From a virus: a DNA stretch of 64,000 bases. Numbering within the stretch: the stretch's first letter is position 1; each line of letters opens with the position of its first letter. The stretch is from positions 1 to 64,000 of IMG/VR virus record IMGVR_UViG_3300012920_009134, one strand, 5' to 3'. Position numbers and translations under genes: made by a program. Below the pieces are notes generated by a model. The model was not told where the DNA came from, made no database searches, and was given only the letters and a program-made list of their open reading frames with translations. Shown in pieces: positions 56,401-64,000 of this stretch.

Positions 56401-58973
56401 CTGGAAATGCGACAGACTTTTCACCAGTATGGAGAGATTACAGCGAAGTACTGAACTCAGGATATTCAGAAAATAAGTTTGAAACATTAAACATTATATC
56501 TAAAGTGAAGTCTGCTTTTCGAAGTTCGAAATACGGCATGTCGACCCAAGGCACGGCCGCTCAATACAATTTCGCCAAAGCAGCGTACCAATCTTCCTCG
56601 GAAGTTTTACTGCATGATCAGTGGACAGATACATTTTACCACTTTACTCAACCCAGAACTAATAATAGGGATGTTGCAGGCAGTGTTGTTTATGAGGAGG
56701 GTGACAAATACCAAGAGATGGTGTTGTCCCTGTATGTGAGTGAAGTGTTTTCTCCAACGACCGATATTTCTTATGAAGAGAGTCGCGTTGGAATATTAAA
56801 CCTTGCAAGTAGCGGAATTGCTGCTGCTGATGTATCGTTTCCAAACATAAATATTCCTGGTTTTGGTAACATTGACCTTGATCGCTCCGCAAACAATGAA
56901 AGTGATATTTTTTCAAAACAGGCAGAACTTTATGACCATTTAAAAAATAACCTTAAAGTTGGGTGTCGTTTGATGTTTGGGCATAAGGTAAGAAGACAAG
57001 AGATTAATTTTCAAGGAGAGGGCGTCAATAGGATAGATCCAGAACATATATTCAAAAACTTCAAACTTAGGGATGGCACAACAGGCATGGGTTTGCCTGG
57101 AAAATCTGGATTGTTTTCAACTAAAAAAGCATTCTTGGGACACGCGGACTCAGAACCGCTAATCCTCGGTGTTCAAGGTGAAGGGACTAGTTTAAATTCT
57201 AGATCTGCCTTTTATTCAAATGCAATGCAGGTGGTCGGATCGAGAAATGCGGGACTCTTTTCTACACATCTAAGTCCGGAAGTTGATGAAAAGAATAAGC
57301 GTATTGATGAACTCCTTGGTCAGATATCCAATCTAGAGGAGACTATTGCTTCTTTGAGGGAGAGTTCTGCAAGACCTGCACCCAACACACCCAATATTCC
57401 TGGATTTGGGTTTCCAGGAAACAACTCCGGACAAGGTGTTGATCTTGCTGCTGTTTATGAAAACGACCTTCAATCAAAAAAATCTGAAGTTCAAAGACTG
57501 GAAGATGAAATAAAAGAAATTGTATCTGTAAGAATCGCAACAGATGATGAAATAGATCTAATAACACCAACGATAGATGACGTCTTGGTTTATTCAATAC
57601 CAATGGATGAATACGTTATAGACGTTGATTGTTTTGAAGAACTGTTTGCAGAGTTTGAAGAAAAAGAAAAAACCAAAGTAAGCAAAAGGATCGAACAAAC
57701 AGAGCAGAGGTTGGAAGAACTTCAAGAGCAAAATGAGGAAGCATCAGAAGAGGCGCTAGAACAAGTTGTACTTGATTCTGAAGAAAGGTTGTCAACATTA
57801 AATGAAGAACTATCACACCTCCTATCTCTCCCACAATCCCAGCGAGATAGTTTTAGATCCTTGATATCTCTGAAACGAAAACAAATAGCAGATACTGAAG
57901 CAAGTTTGGCAGCAGTAAGAGTTAACCCACAAGCATTTTATGATCAGCAAACAACCGAAAGAATACAAGAGTTAACCGAGCAAAACAAAACATGGCAAGA
58001 AAGTGTGGAGTTTGAAGGATTTTTTCAGAGAGGGGAAAACCAAACTAGTACGACTGGGAAGGTTATTAGAAGAAATTTTCTAAGAAAGCATCTTTTTGAA
58101 AAGTACAATGACAAAATAGTTAGTGAGTTGTTGTCAATGAACAAGCAAGCAAGTGGAAAATGGGTTATTGACCCAGATGCTGATCCAATGAAACCACACA
58201 AGATGTTGTTTGACTTTTTGTTTCCTCTAGACAGGTATGCCCCATTGCACTTTTTGCAGAATTTGGAAATATTTCAGAATGAAAAGGGCGATGTAAACAT
58301 CTTAAAGGCAACAAAACTGTTTGTAATGCAGCATATGTTACAAATGCACGGCATAGGAAACACAGACCCCAAACCAGAAGATAGCGCCGTTGACGACTCT
58401 CACGCACTACTATCCCAAAACGTGGGAGCGATGGAGTTAACGGCCTCTGAAATCATGAATATGATATGGGAAGCGATCTTAAACGCTGCAAAAGATGCAG
58501 CCTCTGCTGCTGTGAGAGAGATAGTCAGACTAGTAGATCCGGGATATAGAGATATGCGTAGAGGATATCTTAAGGATCCTTGCGCCATGAAAGAGGGTCT
58601 GAAAGATGGACTCGTTGGAAAACAGAGTATTAGGAGATATTCTGGCGGCAAACTTGACGAAGGTTTTGGCAAACGTCAGGGATGCAAGTATTTTATACCA
58701 GTTAATAACTTTCCTGTTGATCTTTTGGAGGGGTCATTCGAGTTGGACTTTAGAAGAGTTAGAGACGCATCTTTGAATTTTGCAGGGTTGTTGCAGAATA
58801 AAAAGAGAAGGTATGGGTTGCCACTTACCCCCATGAGCGGATTAGCGTTTGGAGTTCGGGAAGTCAAGGGTGAAAAACACAGCAAACTAAAGAGAGACAA
58901 CAATTGTGAGGATGATTGTCAGACAAAGCCTATAGTTAAACCAAAGGGCAAGTGTGAGGATACAGATACGTAA
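50433..58973 (+). CDS. Giant virion protein, 2846 aa, baseplate/tail region
   Basis: One uninterrupted frame of 2846 codons, the longest in the window. Near residues 40-120 lies VEILKMYLGIDSQ...LINRIRIWQ...GVAFVLEEQGYLGEFTYKAMI, with the layout of a peptidoglycan-binding (PGBD-like) helix bundle, possibly twice. Residues 370-500 and 2290-2530 are long coiled coils (KKSEVQRLEDEIKEI; RIEQTEQRLEELQEQNEEASEEAL). Between are largely helical regions with many Asp/Glu. The C-terminus has FGKRQGCKYFIPVNNFPVDLLEGSFELDFRRV and a cysteine-bearing tail (NCEDDCQ, KCEDTD). Position between spike-region and gp25 genes suggests a baseplate hub, wedge or tape-measure-like role. I cannot assign a T4 counterpart. 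Confidence 0.65.
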   Translation: MANKEYIYTYTNTFYEVNGEPIKDQYSFNIPKRQGDEGAEVEILKMYLGIDSQPGQSSALFDAELINRIRIWQNDHLEDIAAESGANVRVDPSFGLFDIDLGVAFVLEEQGYLGEFTYKAMIRKGFAVAAKEYLESEYWARTYLEETVGGLMSSDYGFPTQNDAVQQEPRYANKSWIEYRYVTNYAANNVEGEISERLDILSEAARDAVNQVFDFYGKPKTWVVTGVTQKEMEGEFNYIANYQSLLKDQGRIVDKFREGQRFTFTVEDPGSVYEQLNGTKVDMLFGMDLSVNSGGVSDGFCIIKEISPPSLRPTSTYNITFWISRTFFEQIEGGSLTSGGTFDVTDPDVYREAAQIYSEKKRQAKELYKKAGRVVGDLNDPGKMAKQVDKFAKGQSRKATAAARNLGNNLWDQARSGTGGPSDFERQEATKEALEEAAFFGRDIPSSVRIELRDFKQMIDDVSAKLEEYHANIQKFKDENDTSKSQSRFEKSNRPIVPDLAPREEARKLREVYVALEDFMRVNGYRLAASAPDKQDNLVISFEPVRGVVYKPGIQDPSLSPNLDEVTVNPTETGVEEIIGFQISDIQYTVDVAEDSNRPLPSGRTRFNRDNGKRPFVYPSTMGYLAQLNDIAEWIQQNPCDDLEQGNPAVVFFARWHWPEISFNFTTKKSESIINLTEPSVTLTTRNERKGETKVRTVKNLVDLKEAAILTARDEIKEQKALLDENIKAIKESTLFEKKGKIINTADVYPDFGKIPCDIEKMWEEFLNQWDMRLVMCDLQKCIPQLPRFNLKFDWKLPTLPNIPTFDPMHFVLPQLRIAINDIIMSFICKLIQSILDTVRRPDCTELLAFGALVLDDVLAKVNAFRNERRARRKNPEEEQAVIDSVGQANEALNAMGVVGPELNSDTGDLLNAISAVLTPTELCSLFEGQASDNVLGIVLKVVQTSTSTLKEYLTTIDEVEKFFFTIGTVISPEICDAIKELSDIVISQELCTTDRDLRALLEDVGATPEQIRDEMSALDQKRKILNELSKKGDFSGLLPGMTPAQLAEAGLPGPYNNAFANKMVKYGAASIFTNLKTYYSIEAAAFPSKFIDEIFEMVEPGTAGFNPIHYAKYIYYKKLSDELADKLEENENYRPRRMGRLISAKESFIVPFVDFESGVTSSRPASEVYTQEYGVERMYLPFMRVMPVASSTDEGKVELSEFADLVEENVVGYMERYATTKLVVTQTLKNILDSDVSTMVRKFPSFDGALREFHVRLATERTEIEPFDLSGLSKASVGTSVGITDLSFFDSEVKDCYRFSYDIPGTREIITRIYNEKIPEEYVNFRSSGVDVLSSRHRDKLLRPGGFATLLIQKYTELAEGNPGPNTFTDYSDGNETNMLPKILGYIENPDMDAARAAFNAVLDEEEGNSLGELLLALIVGAIAAAGEILETSNGQPLYSSVVDSFNFQLSDITKNSRFFNVDAMLELEDSLSSEYNVDIDRECYVKNSSILDFQAMVERFAEKFNEKISEAKHDPSERDFNKMGPYEEAAIESLFKSYVDFYCLEIMFKNIFLLSEVGAKRIFKSEFVIDYIVDSIATEMQGSLFSRTNITKFNEILKSITKLDDPKESIKTLVVKNLDVEEMASFIDDIYQPKYSSFKERVYNELVDNMKDVPSTEDYPKVTVLTDISALSGPRDASRQAAFLENYGGFQDVPVSARLPNLYDKFKFKGYSEELIEKKINSGHFWVEKFYRIDNFASFRAKYNKIQEYVALNPAYNRLQPLSSLHKEYISPEDLEKMLFGYQSFDKLEEYNQTIENNLERIETEYKYIKTIFLALLSNFYTGSSYKKESLASKIMIDLGMAEMSAETATRKIRTWRQIESGVLHTVETVPYNDNQIETDLAYRNGNVDIEELYKRMKSRFEIGKAVANGQINGDNLISKSWDTIPDDNKHDTEFGTLAKHYDWVNYFDFLVRGATDLSVERKSQMIVDCLTRFVELSHNWVPRRQSSGNATDFSPVWRDYSEVLNSGYSENKFETLNIISKVKSAFRSSKYGMSTQGTAAQYNFAKAAYQSSSEVLLHDQWTDTFYHFTQPRTNNRDVAGSVVYEEGDKYQEMVLSLYVSEVFSPTTDISYEESRVGILNLASSGIAAADVSFPNINIPGFGNIDLDRSANNESDIFSKQAELYDHLKNNLKVGCRLMFGHKVRRQEINFQGEGVNRIDPEHIFKNFKLRDGTTGMGLPGKSGLFSTKKAFLGHADSEPLILGVQGEGTSLNSRSAFYSNAMQVVGSRNAGLFSTHLSPEVDEKNKRIDELLGQISNLEETIASLRESSARPAPNTPNIPGFGFPGNNSGQGVDLAAVYENDLQSKKSEVQRLEDEIKEIVSVRIATDDEIDLITPTIDDVLVYSIPMDEYVIDVDCFEELFAEFEEKEKTKVSKRIEQTEQRLEELQEQNEEASEEALEQVVLDSEERLSTLNEELSHLLSLPQSQRDSFRSLISLKRKQIADTEASLAAVRVNPQAFYDQQTTERIQELTEQNKTWQESVEFEGFFQRGENQTSTTGKVIRRNFLRKHLFEKYNDKIVSELLSMNKQASGKWVIDPDADPMKPHKMLFDFLFPLDRYAPLHFLQNLEIFQNEKGDVNILKATKLFVMQHMLQMHGIGNTDPKPEDSAVDDSHALLSQNVGAMELTASEIMNMIWEAILNAAKDAASAAVREIVRLVDPGYRDMRRGYLKDPCAMKEGLKDGLVGKQSIRRYSGGKLDEGFGKRQGCKYFIPVNNFPVDLLEGSFELDFRRVRDASLNFAGLLQNKKRRYGLPLTPMSGLAFGVREVKGEKHSKLKRDNNCEDDCQTKPIVKPKGKCEDTDT

Positions 58974-59359
58974 TGTATGGGATAGGACCAAAACTACCAA
59001 TCAGATTTACTAAGCAGGGTACACCACTCAATACGCTTACTATCAGAGAGAATACGCAACAAAATTTGAAAAACTTAATCTTAACTTCTCCTGGTGAAAG
59101 AATAATGGATATTGATTTTGGCGTTGGACTTAGAAGATATTTATTTGAAAACAACACCCCTGTTGTACGACAAAAACTAGAAAACAGAATAATCGAACAA
59201 GTTGAGAGGTATATGCCGTTTGTTAACATAAAAGGAATTGATGTTGTATATTCTGATAACAACCCGAATGTAATGGACATAAAATTAAGATATGGAATAA
59301 GTGGTATTGCTTCTGAGGAATTATTGTCTCTATCACTAGATCCAAAAATAACTTCATAA
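58973..59359 (+). CDS. 25: Baseplate wedge protein, gp25/W-like
   Basis: A 128-residue protein of the GPW/gp25 family (T4 gp25 has 132 residues). PIRFTKQGTPLNTLTIRENTQQNLKNLIL leads to TSPGERIMDIDFGVGLRRYLFE. SPGER-(5)-FG(V/T)GL is the EPR-type core that joins the gp6 dimer in the wedge. VDVVYSDNN-like strands (IDVVYSDNNPNVMDIKLRYGI) close the fold. It starts on the last base of the giant gene's stop and is followed by gp6, the standard order in contractile tails. Confidence 0.9.
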   Translation: MYGIGPKLPIRFTKQGTPLNTLTIRENTQQNLKNLILTSPGERIMDIDFGVGLRRYLFENNTPVVRQKLENRIIEQVERYMPFVNIKGIDVVYSDNNPNVMDIKLRYGISGIASEELLSLSLDPKITS

Positions 59360-59375
59360 CTATTTAATATTGAGG
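59357..59375 (+). promoter_or_regulatory. CTATTTA element upstream of gp6
   Basis: TAACTATTTAATATTGAGG begins in the gp25 stop codon. The core CTATTTA (59360-59366) ends 19 bases before the ATG at 59386; TGAGGA (59371-59376) serves as Shine-Dalgarno. It matches the copy at 11559 over 15 consecutive bases. Confidence 0.5.
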
Positions 59376-59385
59376 AAAATCGCAA

Positions 59386-61173
59386 ATGGCCAAAAAGAAA
59401 ATACCAATATCATATACAGACAGAGATTTTAATTCGATAAAGAATTCACTAGTTGAGCATGCTAGGAGATATTATCCAGACACATATAAAGATTTTAACG
59501 AAGCATCTTTTGGTTCATTGATGTTGGATACGGTCGCTTATGTTGGTGATGTGTTGTCTTTCTATTTAGATTATCAAGCAAACGAAAGTTTTTTAGAAAC
59601 TGCAATCGAAAAAGAAAATATTATTAACCTCTCTAGGAACATGGGTTATCGGTATACTGATGCAGTTACTTCTTTTGGCGAATGTGACTTCTATATTACG
59701 ATACCTGCTCTAAATGGAGCACCAGATCTTCAGTATGCACCAGTGCTTAAGTCTGGTGCAGAAATAACTAGCGAAACCGGCGGGAGATACACCTTAATAG
59801 AAGACATCAATTTTGCAGACCCTAATAATTTGGTTGTTGTTTCTAGTGTTAATGATTCAAACGGAGCGCCCTCTAACTATGCTGTGAAAGCAACAGGGAT
59901 GATCAAGTCAGGATTTGTAGAGGAAAAATTTATAGAAGTTGACGATTACGAAAGATTTAAGAAGATTAGAATAGAAGAAAGCAACATTTCAGAAGTTGAA
60001 AGTGTGGAAGATGCAGAAGGTCATGTCTACTATGAGGTAGATCATTTATCACAAGATGTTATATATGTCAATGTTACAAATAGAAATCCAGATAAATTTA
60101 GAGTAAAGAATATACTAAAACCAATGTCAGTACCGAGAAGGTATGTGGCGAATTACTTTCCGGGTGCAGTTGAGATTCAATTTGGCCAAGGCAGCGATTT
60201 AGAAATACTGTCGAGTTCTTATGTAGATCCTTCCAGTGTGGTTATGAAGCAGTTTGGAAAGCAGTACGTTTCAGATACATATTTGGATCCAACGAATTTC
60301 ACCCAAACCGAGAAGATGGGGATATCCCCCTCTAATACAACTTTGTCTGTTAAACTTAGAAGAAATGAAATAGAGAATGTAAATGCTCCTGCCGGTGCGA
60401 TAACAACTGTTATTCAGGCCGAGTTTGAATTTGAAGACGAAAACAGTTTATCTGCTGCCAGCGTAGAGGGGGTTAGAAACTCGATCGAGTGTGAAAATGA
60501 AAACCCAGTTGTGGGGGATCTATCCTTACCCGAAGAGGAGGAGATAAAGATAAGGGCAATGAACTCGTTCTCCTCGCAAAACAGGGCAGTTACGATGCAG
60601 GATTACGTCGCTATGGCATATGCGATGCCTTCAAGGTTTGGAGCAATAAAAAGAACGAGAGTAGAAGTTGATAAAGATTCATTTAAGAGAAACCTGAATA
60701 TGTACATTATGGCAGAAGATGAGAATGGAAAATTGATACCTGCTAGTATCACACTTAAAAACAACCTCAAAACTTGGGTGACAAACTATAAGATGATGGC
60801 CGACACCTTCGACATACTCGATGCTCGAATATTAAACTTGGGAATTGATTATACAGTGGTAGTTGCTGACAACGTCTCTAGTGTTGAGACTATTGCTTTG
60901 TGCAATGCAGAGTTGGAGGAACTCTACAAGATTCATCCTGAAATAGGGGAGTCTTTAATGATTAACGATATCTACAAAACATTAAACCAGTTAGATCAAG
61001 TGGTTGATGTGACGGATGTTACAATAAGAACAATAACGGGAGGGCAGTATTCTACAGTGCCATACAACATAGATGAAAACTTGAGTTTGGATGGTCGTGT
61101 ATTGATGATGCCTTCTGATTTTGTTTATGAGATTAAATTTCCTATATCGGATATTAGAGGTTCTGCGACATGA
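59386..61173 (+). CDS. 6: Baseplate wedge protein, gp6/J-like
   Basis: A 595-residue protein matching T4 gp6 (660 residues) in pattern. The N-terminus, ISYTDRDFNSIKNSLVEHARRYYPDTYKDFNEASFGSLMLDTVAYVGDVLSFYLDYQANESFLETA, is the conserved J-type wedge core. Later come EEEEIKIRAMNSFSSQNRAVTMQDYVAMAYAMPSRFGAIKR, also typical. It forms the gp6-gp7-gp25 wedge with the product of the gene just upstream. It overlaps the next gene by four bases. Confidence 0.9.
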   Translation: MAKKKIPISYTDRDFNSIKNSLVEHARRYYPDTYKDFNEASFGSLMLDTVAYVGDVLSFYLDYQANESFLETAIEKENIINLSRNMGYRYTDAVTSFGECDFYITIPALNGAPDLQYAPVLKSGAEITSETGGRYTLIEDINFADPNNLVVVSSVNDSNGAPSNYAVKATGMIKSGFVEEKFIEVDDYERFKKIRIEESNISEVESVEDAEGHVYYEVDHLSQDVIYVNVTNRNPDKFRVKNILKPMSVPRRYVANYFPGAVEIQFGQGSDLEILSSSYVDPSSVVMKQFGKQYVSDTYLDPTNFTQTEKMGISPSNTTLSVKLRRNEIENVNAPAGAITTVIQAEFEFEDENSLSAASVEGVRNSIECENENPVVGDLSLPEEEEIKIRAMNSFSSQNRAVTMQDYVAMAYAMPSRFGAIKRTRVEVDKDSFKRNLNMYIMAEDENGKLIPASITLKNNLKTWVTNYKMMADTFDILDARILNLGIDYTVVVADNVSSVETIALCNAELEELYKIHPEIGESLMINDIYKTLNQLDQVVDVTDVTIRTITGGQYSTVPYNIDENLSLDGRVLMMPSDFVYEIKFPISDIRGSAT

Positions 61174-63452
61174 GTATAAAAAGATTTTTTGCAAATGCAG
61201 ACAATACAATTACGAATGCTTTCGCTTCAAACCTCACAACGAGAGGTACAGGTTCTAATATGGGTGCTTCTGATATTTTAGAAGTATTTTCAATATATGG
61301 ACAAGGGTCTAGTACATCTCTTGAAAAAGCAAGATCATTAGTTCAGTTTGATGTGTCAAAAATCAAAGCAGCGCGAGATGCTGGTACCATCGCACAATCT
61401 GGCAGTGTTAAATTCTTTTTGAGACTTTATAATGCAGAGCACGGACAAACCTTGCCAAAAAACTATTCTTTATCTGTGCTACCAATATCCCAGTCATGGA
61501 GCGAGGGTTCTGGATTAGATATGGAAGAATATTCAGATTTGGACATATCTAACTGGATTTTTGCAAGTGATACAAAGGTGGCAGACGTTACCGATGTCAA
61601 GTTTGTATCAACCACTCCGTCTGACTATGATGGTAAATATTTCATTTTGCAGGTTGTTAATGATGACAAAACAAAAACAAGATTGAACTTTTGGTTTGAT
61701 GACGACGGTGCAGGTTCGGCACCAAATGTAGATGGTACTGAAGTTGAAGTTCAGATAAATCAGGCAAATGCAAACACTGTAAAGAGATTTGCAAGAGAAG
61801 TTAAAGTGGCAGTAGATGCTTTGGCAAGTACAAACCTTTCTGCGTCTATATCAGAAGATGACACAGGGGATGCTACCGGCGCTACAGTTAGATTAACCAA
61901 TACCGTAGTAGGCGGAACCTCTGGATCCTTTATTCCAACTGTTCATAATGATGGAAATGTTTTTACTTTAACAATAGACCAAAGGGGTGGACCAAAGAGA
62001 TGGTCTGCTTCTGGTGGTGACTATCATGAAGTAACTTACGTTCCAACAAAAACACTTCCAAATTATACCTATGCTATTAATGATGGAACTGAAGATATTG
62101 AATTGAATGTAACGGCACTCGTGGAAGAGTGGATACTAGCGGAGTCCACTGTAGACCCAGACAGAGAAAACTACGGCGTCATGATAAAGATGGCGGATCA
62201 GTTTGAGGATGGAAGTCAAAAAAGATCATATTACACAAAAAAGTTTTTTGCAAGAGGTACTGAGTTCTTCTACAAGCGACCTTGCATTGAAGCAAGATTT
62301 GATAATCACATTGGCGATGATAGAGCAAACTTTTACAAGAGTTCTTCTTTAGCGACTGGACCTGAGAACCTAAACAAACTCTATATGTACAACTACACGA
62401 GACGTGGTTTGACTAACATGCCGACCTTAAAGACAAACTCTGATGGCACAGACCAGACAACTGGAGAATCTTTAATCAAAGTCAGATTATACCCAGATCA
62501 GAAGAGTTCGACAAAAGCACTTGTCTTGCCTATTGGCGGCGGCGTAACAGATGGTCGAGCAAAAACAAAGATAACAGTATCAGGCAATCCGGGCAATGGT
62601 GAAACTTTTGTGGTTACTGATTATGAAGGTACCGCTGTGACTTTTACAATCAACACAGCATCTGATAGTGTTGCCGATGGTGTTGTTGGGATACAATCCA
62701 ATACAGGTAACAACACTCAGATAGCAGGAAAAATAAAGTTGTCCATCGAAGCAACGGCGTTGAAAGTGACAGTTACAGATAATAACGACGGAACAGTAGA
62801 CATTGTACAGAACGCTATTGGAACTGATGGTAACAAGGCACTAAGTATGGCGGGTGTCACTAATGTGGCAGCAGAAAACAACGCTTTTACAACGGGACAC
62901 GCTCAGGATTTCGCCGTAGGGTATCTGCACGAAACTGGAATCTACAGTGCATCTCTAGCATTTACAGGTTCTCAAACAAAAGTTTTTGATGTTTGGTCGG
63001 ACTTAAGTGACAATCAACTGTTCACAGGTTCTGCAATATATACCAAGGAACATAAACCATTGCCGTTTAGCAATGCTGATGAAGAGTACGTTGTCTCCAT
63101 TGCAAATTTGAAACCGTACTACAGAACAAAAGATAAACCATGTTTAAGAGTTAATATAAGAAAAAAAGATTATCAACCGAATATTTATACAGTAGCTAGT
63201 AACAAAATACAAAACGAAGTATTGTATAATGTATACTACAGGGCGTATAGAATAGTTGATGAAGAGGAAGTAATATCATATGGATCAGGAAGCATTCCAC
63301 ATACAAAGATGTCATATGACTCTAGTGGAAGTTACTTCAAGGTAGATATGTCACTTTTTGAACCAGGTTATATGTACGCTTTAGAAATATCAACTGACTC
63401 TTACGAACAGAATATTGTTAACAAGAGTGAGTTCAAATTCAGAGTTGAGTAG
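61170..63452 (+). CDS. Virion structural protein downstream of gp6, 760 aa
   Basis: A beta-rich 760-residue protein. SIKRFFANADNTITNAFASNLTTRGTGSNMGASDILEVFSIYG is an N-terminal pattern I recall in marine myophage baseplate clusters. LVQFDVSKIKAA...VKFFLRLYNAEHGQTLPKNYSLSVLPISQSWSEGSGLDMEEYSD resembles DNRLRE-type extracellular beta domains. Two further similar units contain FDDDGAGSAPNVDGTEVEVQINQA and ITVSGNPGNGETFVVTDYEGTAVTFTINTAS, probably repeated Ig-like folds. It likely sits at the outer baseplate, in the place of T4 gp7/gp8/gp10. Sequence does not say which. Confidence 0.65.
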   Translation: MSIKRFFANADNTITNAFASNLTTRGTGSNMGASDILEVFSIYGQGSSTSLEKARSLVQFDVSKIKAARDAGTIAQSGSVKFFLRLYNAEHGQTLPKNYSLSVLPISQSWSEGSGLDMEEYSDLDISNWIFASDTKVADVTDVKFVSTTPSDYDGKYFILQVVNDDKTKTRLNFWFDDDGAGSAPNVDGTEVEVQINQANANTVKRFAREVKVAVDALASTNLSASISEDDTGDATGATVRLTNTVVGGTSGSFIPTVHNDGNVFTLTIDQRGGPKRWSASGGDYHEVTYVPTKTLPNYTYAINDGTEDIELNVTALVEEWILAESTVDPDRENYGVMIKMADQFEDGSQKRSYYTKKFFARGTEFFYKRPCIEARFDNHIGDDRANFYKSSSLATGPENLNKLYMYNYTRRGLTNMPTLKTNSDGTDQTTGESLIKVRLYPDQKSSTKALVLPIGGGVTDGRAKTKITVSGNPGNGETFVVTDYEGTAVTFTINTASDSVADGVVGIQSNTGNNTQIAGKIKLSIEATALKVTVTDNNDGTVDIVQNAIGTDGNKALSMAGVTNVAAENNAFTTGHAQDFAVGYLHETGIYSASLAFTGSQTKVFDVWSDLSDNQLFTGSAIYTKEHKPLPFSNADEEYVVSIANLKPYYRTKDKPCLRVNIRKKDYQPNIYTVASNKIQNEVLYNVYYRAYRIVDEEEVISYGSGSIPHTKMSYDSSGSYFKVDMSLFEPGYMYALEISTDSYEQNIVNKSEFKFRVE

Positions 63453-63454
63453 GT

Positions 63455-64000
63455 ATGAGTCTTAAAAGTTTATTTGGTAAAGATAAAAAAACAACTAATA
63501 TATCGTCTTTAGTTTCTTTTGAAGGCGCACTAGATGATGTCGAGTCCGTTGGGTATATCGAACAGTTCATAAGGGACAGGAAAAGATATAAGACTCACAC
63601 TGATTATTTAACAGCGTCAAACTTTTGTGCATACGGATCACTTGAGGAGTACTACAGGTCGGGTGTAGATCGTATAATCAATACTTATCCATATGACGGA
63701 TCCCTAAAAGAAAAACTTCAGTGGTTTAATGATTCGAGTGGTTTTGATTTGCATTTGTTCGAAAATGAATACCCAAGAACGAACGGATATATTCAATTGG
63801 GGTCAGGAAACTGGGGAGATGTATCTTCAACCTCTGGTTCGTACGGAAATCCACTGACTAAGGAATACATCTTCATAAAGGGTGGCCCGAATGTTGGTAA
63901 TGTATATGCCACTGCATCTCATCAAACTTCAAATCTTGAGATCAATGGTCGCACTGGAAACACTGTAGAGTTCTGGTTAAAGAAAGGTTCTTACGAAACA
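63455..64000 (+). CDS. Virion protein, cut by the right edge; LamG-like start
   Basis: Starts two bases after the previous stop (ATG 63455) and stays open to base 64000: 182 codons seen. MSLKSLFGKDKKTTNISSL leads to VESVGYIEQFIRDRKRYKTHTDYLTASNFCAYGSLEEYYRSGVDRI, a segment familiar as the N-terminus of large marine myophage virion proteins. Near the edge, ITKEYIFIKGGP-like strands (LTKEYIFIKGGPN) and NTVEFWLKKGS look like the start of a LamG/concanavalin domain. It is likely another baseplate or fibre-linked protein. Confidence 0.6.
   Translation, partial: MSLKSLFGKDKKTTNISSLVSFEGALDDVESVGYIEQFIRDRKRYKTHTDYLTASNFCAYGSLEEYYRSGVDRIINTYPYDGSLKEKLQWFNDSSGFDLHLFENEYPRTNGYIQLGSGNWGDVSSTSGSYGNPLTKEYIFIKGGPNVGNVYATASHQTSNLEINGRTGNTVEFWLKKGSYET

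Noticed and set aside
1-64000. tRNA genes, CRISPR arrays, integrase, insertion sequences
   Set aside because: No gap is long enough for more than one tRNA and none folds as one by eye; no repeat-spacer pattern, transposase or recombinase motif was found.

Overview
The window looks like part of the genome of a T4-like tailed phage (contractile-tail myovirus type) infecting a Gram-negative, probably marine, bacterium. It is AT-rich and almost wholly coding. Genes are packed on the + strand with 4-base ATGA-type overlaps, and many lack any relatives I can name outside marine T4-like phages. Diagnostic phage genes are a gp25-like and a gp6-like baseplate wedge protein, a gp55-like late sigma factor, a PIN-PhoH protein, very long LamG-bearing tail fibre proteins and a 2846-residue virion protein. 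Two predicted lipoproteins with lipobox cysteines point to a Gram-negative host. I see no tRNA, rRNA, CRISPR array, integrase or insertion sequence, and no gene-free stretch longer than about 160 bases. The host assignment is inference from remembered motif families, not from a search.

Layout. (1) 0-2.3 kb: small cargo genes: a membrane protein, a thioredoxin-fold lipoprotein, a minus-strand conserved protein, and a cysteine synthase followed by a 24-residue peptide that is nearly half cysteine. (2) 2.3-14 kb: a block of modular, charged, poorly characterised proteins, several beginning with short helices ending in (I/L)xE. These resemble T4 capsid-targeting/gp21 cleavage signals, so the block may encode internal head proteins. 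It also holds a YkuK-type RNase H-like protein, a pol-beta-type nucleotidyltransferase, adenylosuccinate synthetase and an HELVH metallopeptidase. (3) 14-21.7 kb: an HTH-like protein, a cupin and two tail-fibre genes; the 1900-residue one has a LamG domain set inside one of four tandem repeats. (4) 21.8-26.6 kb: AT-hook protein, minus-strand trypsin-like lipoprotein, PhoH, a second metallopeptidase and a RecB/Cas4-like nuclease. (5) 26.6-45.5 kb: a 19-kb glycan operon. (6) 45.5-64 kb: small conserved genes, gp55, then the baseplate/tail genes, the last cut by the right edge.

The glycan operon is the main discovery candidate. It has eight glycosyltransferase-like genes plus enzymes that could build their donors. 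A transaldolase, an isomerase fused to an HldE-type nucleotidyltransferase, a separate HldE-type kinase and a small HAD phosphatase together resemble a complete NDP-heptose pathway, with an RpiB-type isomerase where GmhA is expected. An AraD-type epimerase sits in the same run. NeuA- and NeuB-like genes could make a CMP-nonulosonate. A small HxGH nucleotidyltransferase, APS kinase and a sulfotransferase form a possible sulfation cassette. A UDP-sugar dehydrogenase-like protein, an SDR epimerase, a polysaccharide deacetylase-like protein, a methyltransferase and a cupin complete the set. Whether the product decorates the virion, the phage DNA or the host surface cannot be told from the sequence.

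Regulation. A short motif, CTATTTA, lies 19-26 bases before five start codons, mostly of structural genes, and may be a late promoter element. Three genes (cysteine synthase, a small membrane protein and the neuA-like gene) have a -10-like box only 6-7 bases before the start codon and no Shine-Dalgarno, suggesting leaderless transcripts.
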